Part shown: piece after piece, positions 1 to 2,710 of the stretch
Layout of the letters: every line of letters begins with the position of its first letter
Numbering within the stretch: the first letter of the stretch is position 1
Assembly (NCBI GenBank): GCA_002436505.1
Contig: DJML01000064.1
Span: 33,622 to 39,032, forward strand
Direction of reading: 5' to 3'
Length of the DNA: 5,411 bases
From: Bacteroidetes bacterium UBA6491
GTDB lineage: Bacteria > Bacteroidota > Bacteroidia > NS11-12g > UBA9320
Position numbers and translations under genes: made by a program
Notes under the pieces: model-generated
Seen by the model: only the letters and a program-made list of their open reading frames with translations
Told to the model about the DNA's origin: nothing
Databases searched by the model: none

Positions 1-153
1 CTCAAAATAATGAAAGACATTTCGACCGGTCATTTGCACATCAATCCTGGGGCCTGTGGGCTTAAAGGATTTCATACCAAACGAACGTTCGTGAGGCTCG
101 AAATTGAGAACCGACGGATCTTTAACTTAAGAGTCATAGAGCATGAGAAATAA
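1..153 (+). CDS. YfcE-family metallophosphoesterase, C-terminal 50 residues (5' end outside window)
   Basis: The first reading frame is open from base 1 and ends at TAA 151-153, giving 50 residues of a gene that begins to the left. The fragment carries H-L-H-I-N-P-G at fragment residues 11-17, followed by an A-C-G-L-K-G-F-H-x-x-R-T stretch. This closely resembles the C-terminus of small calcineurin-like (YfcE/MJ0936-type) phosphoesterases of Bacteroidota, where a GHSHILK-type metal-binding motif leads into LLHxNPGAAGxHGFHxxRT. The opening residues LKIMKD would sit immediately after that GHSHI motif, which lies just outside the window. The remainder (VRLEIENRRI..LRVIE) fits the final beta strands of the fold. 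Family members are metal-dependent phosphodiesterases or phosphatases, probably cytoplasmic; the substrate cannot be told from this fragment. The stop overlaps the next gene's first possible start (ATG 143) by 11 bases, suggesting co-transcription. The call rests on recalled family pattern, not on a search. Confidence 0.8.
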   Translation, partial: LKIMKDISTGHLHINPGACGLKGFHTKRTFVRLEIENRRIFNLRVIEHEK

Positions 154-2092
154 ATGGAACATGTATGCGTTGTATAAAGTGATGCGATTCACACTGCTGG
201 CTTTGCTGCTTCTTTTGAATTTTCCATCCTTCGGACAACAATATCCCGGTGGATCAAAGAATAAAAAGGCGTCCGAACTATTCGGGCAGGCCATGCGTGC
301 AAACGATTATCTCGAATACGAAAAAGCATTGGGCTTGCTGGACAAAGCGCTTAAAAAAGATGCTTATTTCCTGGATGCCTGGTTGCTTAAAGGAGACATC
401 CATCAGAGGATAGGCCAAAAGGATAAAGCGCTGGAAGCTTACCAGAGTTTACTTTCCATTCAACCAGAAAACAAATTCGCCATATACGAGTGTGGCAAGG
501 TACTGTCATCGCTTCAAAGGTATGACGAGGCCCTGAGGTTCCTCAATCAGCTAAGATCCAGGCGGGACCTGGGCAACTTGCAAAGCAAGTTTGAACTTTT
601 ACACCAGAACGCAGTATTTGCATCCGAATCAATGAAACATCCCGTTCCATTTGATCCGGTAAACATGGGTCCAAACATCAACACCGAGCAGGAGGAGTAT
701 TTTCCCGGACTTACCGTTGACGAGCAAAAGCTGTTCTTTACGCGCAGGGATGCTTCTGTACCCATCACCGTACAGAACGAGGACCTTTTTATCTCTGAAT
801 TCAGATCAGGACTCTGGAGCGAAGCGGTAAATCTGGGCGAACCGGTGAACACCAGGGAAAATGAAGGAGCCTTCAGCACATCACCTGACGGGAGGTATCT
901 TTTTTTCACTGCCTGCATGCGCCCTGGAGGATTGGGGAGATGTGATATATGGGTAACATGGAAAGAGAATGATCAATGGGTAAAACCTTTGAATATCGGC
1001 GCGCCCATCAACACCAAACACTGGGAATCTCAACCTACTATTGCTCCAGACGGCGTAACCATTTATTTTGCTTCCGATCGGCCAGATGGCTACGGTGGTT
1101 CAGACATATGGAAATCAACAAGGACGGACCGCGGATGGTCAGAGCCTGAAAACCTGGGGCCCGAGATAAATACTCCGCAGGATGAAGAATTTCCTTTCAT
1201 ACATCCTGATGGGCAGACACTTTACTTCACTTCAACGGGGCACCCCGGGATGGGTAACAGAGACATATTTGTTACAAGAAAGACCACAGGTGGCTGGGAA
1301 GTTCCCGTTAACCTGGGATATCCCATCAATCAGTATGGAGATGAGTATAATTTTATCGTGAACAGGAAAGGCGATAAAGCCTATTTCGCTACAAATTCAC
1401 GTACGGATGGTTTTGGCGGAATGGACATCTATGAAATGAAGCTTTACGAAGCAGTGCGACCGGTAGTGGTGAGTTATGTAAAGGGAAACATCTATGACGC
1501 TGAAACCCGGCAGAAACTTACTGCGCAGGTAGAGTTAATGCGTCTATCTGACGGTGAACTGATATCGTCTACGTATTCTGAAAAGCGAACAGGTGAATTC
1601 CTAATTCCGCTGCCATCAAACGACCGTTACGCATTTAAAGTTGAAGCAGACGGTTATCTATTGTATTCAGCCAATTTCTCACTTGAGAAGACAAGTCGTG
1701 ACGAGCCATATATTCTTGACATTCCCTTGAAAAAGATAAAGATCAATGAGGATATGGTGCTTGAGAACATCTTTTTTGAGACCAACAAATTTGAACTTCT
1801 TCCAGATTCAAAAGCAGAGCTGAACTACTTTGCTGGATTTCTAAAGAAAAACCCGATGATCAAAATAGAGATAAGCGGCCATACGGACAATATCGGAAGT
1901 GTAAGTGCCAACCAGATCTTATCAGAAAAACGTGCCAGGTCAGTTTATGACCACCTTATCGATCTTGGAATAGACGATTCACGTATCTCATTCAAAGGAT
2001 ACGGAGATAAAAAACCGAGAGACAGTAACGATACAGAGGAAGGGCGGGCCAATAACAGGAGGACAGAATTTAAAATTACCGGGATACAATAA
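143..2092 (+). CDS. TPR / PD40 propeller / carboxypeptidase-regulatory / OmpA-C envelope protein (PorE-like architecture)
   Basis: This complete 649-residue protein is predicted to be exported and to anchor to peptidoglycan. A hydrophobic signal segment covers about residues 15-31 (RFTLLALLLLLNF, then SFGQQ). No cysteine follows, so signal peptidase I is likelier than lipoprotein processing. TPR-like helices span about 43-140. Five PD40/WD40-like blades lie near 184-220, 240-273, 295-327, 347-380 and 400-434. The later four end in DIW, DIW, DIF and DIY, and blades are joined by LGxPINT-type linkers. A carboxypeptidase-regulatory-like beta domain spans about 443-515, starting V-K-G-N-I-Y-D. 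The OmpA-C domain (540-646) has GHTDNIGS with D582 and SEKRA with R597; these have the same 15-residue spacing as the peptidoglycan-binding Asp and Arg of OmpA. This domain order matches PorE of the type IX secretion system, but paralogues with similar order are common, so no symbol is given. Start choice is open: ATG 143 overlaps the upstream gene, while ATG 164 and ATG 182 (just before the signal core) are equally credible. No clear Shine-Dalgarno is present, as is usual in this phylum. Confidence 0.93.
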   Translation: MRNKWNMYALYKVMRFTLLALLLLLNFPSFGQQYPGGSKNKKASELFGQAMRANDYLEYEKALGLLDKALKKDAYFLDAWLLKGDIHQRIGQKDKALEAYQSLLSIQPENKFAIYECGKVLSSLQRYDEALRFLNQLRSRRDLGNLQSKFELLHQNAVFASESMKHPVPFDPVNMGPNINTEQEEYFPGLTVDEQKLFFTRRDASVPITVQNEDLFISEFRSGLWSEAVNLGEPVNTRENEGAFSTSPDGRYLFFTACMRPGGLGRCDIWVTWKENDQWVKPLNIGAPINTKHWESQPTIAPDGVTIYFASDRPDGYGGSDIWKSTRTDRGWSEPENLGPEINTPQDEEFPFIHPDGQTLYFTSTGHPGMGNRDIFVTRKTTGGWEVPVNLGYPINQYGDEYNFIVNRKGDKAYFATNSRTDGFGGMDIYEMKLYEAVRPVVVSYVKGNIYDAETRQKLTAQVELMRLSDGELISSTYSEKRTGEFLIPLPSNDRYAFKVEADGYLLYSANFSLEKTSRDEPYILDIPLKKIKINEDMVLENIFFETNKFELLPDSKAELNYFAGFLKKNPMIKIEISGHTDNIGSVSANQILSEKRARSVYDHLIDLGIDDSRISFKGYGDKKPRDSNDTEEGRANNRRTEFKITGIQ

Positions 2093-2093
2093 C

Positions 2094-2124
2094 AGGATCA
2101 ATTACTGCCATTAAATCCTTTTTT
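2094..2124 (+). terminator. Weak intrinsic terminator candidate after the OmpA-family gene
   Basis: Two bases after the stop codon, AGGAT (2094-2098) can pair with ATCCT (2115-2119), with a second short AAT/ATT pairing inside, and a run of six T follows at 2119-2124. The stem is short, AT-rich and interrupted, so termination may be partial. The same T-run lies where the -33 element of the tRNA promoter would be. Confidence 0.35.
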
Positions 2125-2149
2125 CAAATAAGACAATAACTTAAATTTG
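2119..2149 (+). promoter_or_regulatory. Bacteroidota-type promoter candidate for tRNA-Leu
   Basis: TAAATTTG at 2142-2149 is a perfect match to the TAnnTTTG -7 consensus of the Bacteroidota primary sigma factor. The expected -33 TTTG is represented only by a T-run (2119-2124), with TTTT 2119-2122 separated by 19 bases from the -7 box. Transcription would start a few bases downstream, leaving a roughly 10-base leader before the mature tRNA end at 2166. Position and orientation fit a stable-RNA promoter. Confidence 0.5.
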
Positions 2150-2165
2150 CATGCCGAAATCACGC

Positions 2166-2246
2166 GCGCACGTGGTGGAATGGTAGACACGCTGTCTTCA
2201 GGTGGCAGTGCCGCAAGGTGTGAAGGTTCGACTCCTTTCGTGCGCA
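2166..2246 (+). tRNA. trnL: tRNA-Leu, anticodon CAG
   Basis: An 81-base class II tRNA folds completely. The acceptor stem GCGCACG (2166-2172) pairs with CGTGCGC (2239-2245), followed by discriminator A 2246. The D arm is GTG/CAC around GAATGGTAGA. The anticodon stem CTGTC/GGCAG (one G-T pair) holds loop TTCAGGT with anticodon CAG at 2199-2201, reading the leucine codon CUG. The long variable arm is TGCC-GCAA-GGTG-T. The T arm is GAAGG/CCTTT with loop TTCGACT. The long variable arm and the TGGTGGAAT..GGTAGACAC segment are typical of tRNA-Leu. The bases after the discriminator are CGA, so CCA is not encoded and must be added after transcription. Confidence 0.97.
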
Positions 2247-2260
2247 CGATCTTTAATAAG

Positions 2261-2300
2261 AAACCCCAGTGAGTGAGGAACTTGCAGGGGTTTTTTGTTT
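2261..2300 (+). terminator. Intrinsic terminator of tRNA-Leu
   Basis: AAACCCC (2261-2267) pairs with GGGGTTT (2287-2293). After an A-A mismatch the stem continues with GTGAG (2269-2273) against CTTGC (2281-2285), using two G-T wobbles, and closes on loop TGAGGAA. The T-run 2291-2296, then G and TTT, follows directly. It lies 14 bases after the tRNA, so the tRNA is probably a single-gene transcript insulated from the gene downstream. Confidence 0.88.
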
Positions 2301-2547
2301 ACAGGTATATCCCTGGTGCAACTAAATGATAAAGTATTCAATATACTGCGCTAATTTTCGAGGCTAATAACAAACACCTTTGTGAAAAGATAGATGATGA
2401 ATACATATTTTTCCTTCAGTTCTTCAGAGCATTCGAATTCTGAGAGGCAAACTATCCTGCTTATGATTGTCCGCGTATGAATGCCAACGGCTGGTATCCA
2501 TCATTTCAGTGTTGCAAACGGTAAAAAGCAATAAAACAAAACCACCT

Positions 2548-2593
2548 GTTGATTTCATTTACGGACCATTTTCGTTTACGGAGACAAATCAAC
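2548..2593. repeat. 8-bp inverted repeat enclosing two TTTACGGA direct repeats
   Basis: GTTGATTT (2548-2555) and AAATCAAC (2586-2593) are exact reverse complements separated by 30 bases. Inside lie two identical TTTACGGA copies (2558-2565 and 2575-2582), 17 bases apart start to start. The nested arrangement, about 120 bases before the ATG at 2711, could be an operator or a structured leader. It could also be chance in an AT-rich region, since nothing in the window identifies a binding protein. Confidence 0.35.
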
Positions 2594-2599
2594 CGTTCA

Positions 2600-2609
2600 C
2601 CGAATTCGG
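2600..2609. repeat. Perfect 10-bp palindrome CCGAATTCGG
   Basis: CCGAATTCGG equals its own reverse complement and lies 6 bases after the inverted repeat at 2548-2593 and about 100 bases before the next gene. It is a possible dimeric regulator site. A single 10-bp palindrome is weak evidence by itself. Confidence 0.25.
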
Positions 2610-2710
2610 AATAGCATTCACGTAAAATTGCTATTGGTTTAAAAGAACCAGGGCGAGATTGGCACCATATTATACCTTTTGCTATGCAAAATGGTCAAAC
2701 CAATTTGGAT

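Larger units (their letters stand above)
2301..2710. other. Gene-poor intergenic region upstream of the fibre-like gene
   Basis: No convincing gene is present. The longest tempting frame (ATG 2394 to TGA 2478-2480, 28 codons) has no recognisable features. The stretch is AT-rich with several short symmetric sequences: CAGA-gc-ATTCGAAT-TCTG at 2425-2442, a longer inverted repeat at 2548-2593 and a palindrome at 2600-2609. Partial -7 matches occur at 2623-2630 (TAAAATTG, 7 of 8) and around 2673-2681 (TACCTTTTG, one base too long), but neither has a -33 TTTG at the usual distance. The promoter of the gene at 2711 is therefore not resolved, although 410 bases between a terminator and that gene leave ample room for one. 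Confidence 0.6.

Noticed and set aside
1..142. Leader or promoter region for the OmpA-family gene
   Set aside because: The stretch is coding: it reads without a stop into a recognisable metallophosphoesterase C-terminus, and no TAnnTTTG element is present.
547..918. A 123-codon open frame on the minus strand
   Set aside because: It lies wholly inside the OmpA-family gene, its translation shows no domain logic, and the + strand product here is clearly a PD40 propeller.
2394..2480. A 28-codon frame beginning MMNTYF
   Set aside because: It is very short, has no ribosome-binding or convincing promoter sequence, and shows no recognisable motif; chance is the best explanation.
2684..2710. Upstream in-frame ATG for the fibre-like protein
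   Set aside because: It would add nine polar residues (MQNGQTNLD) before a standard signal peptide whose own Met-Lys start at 2711 is a better n-region.
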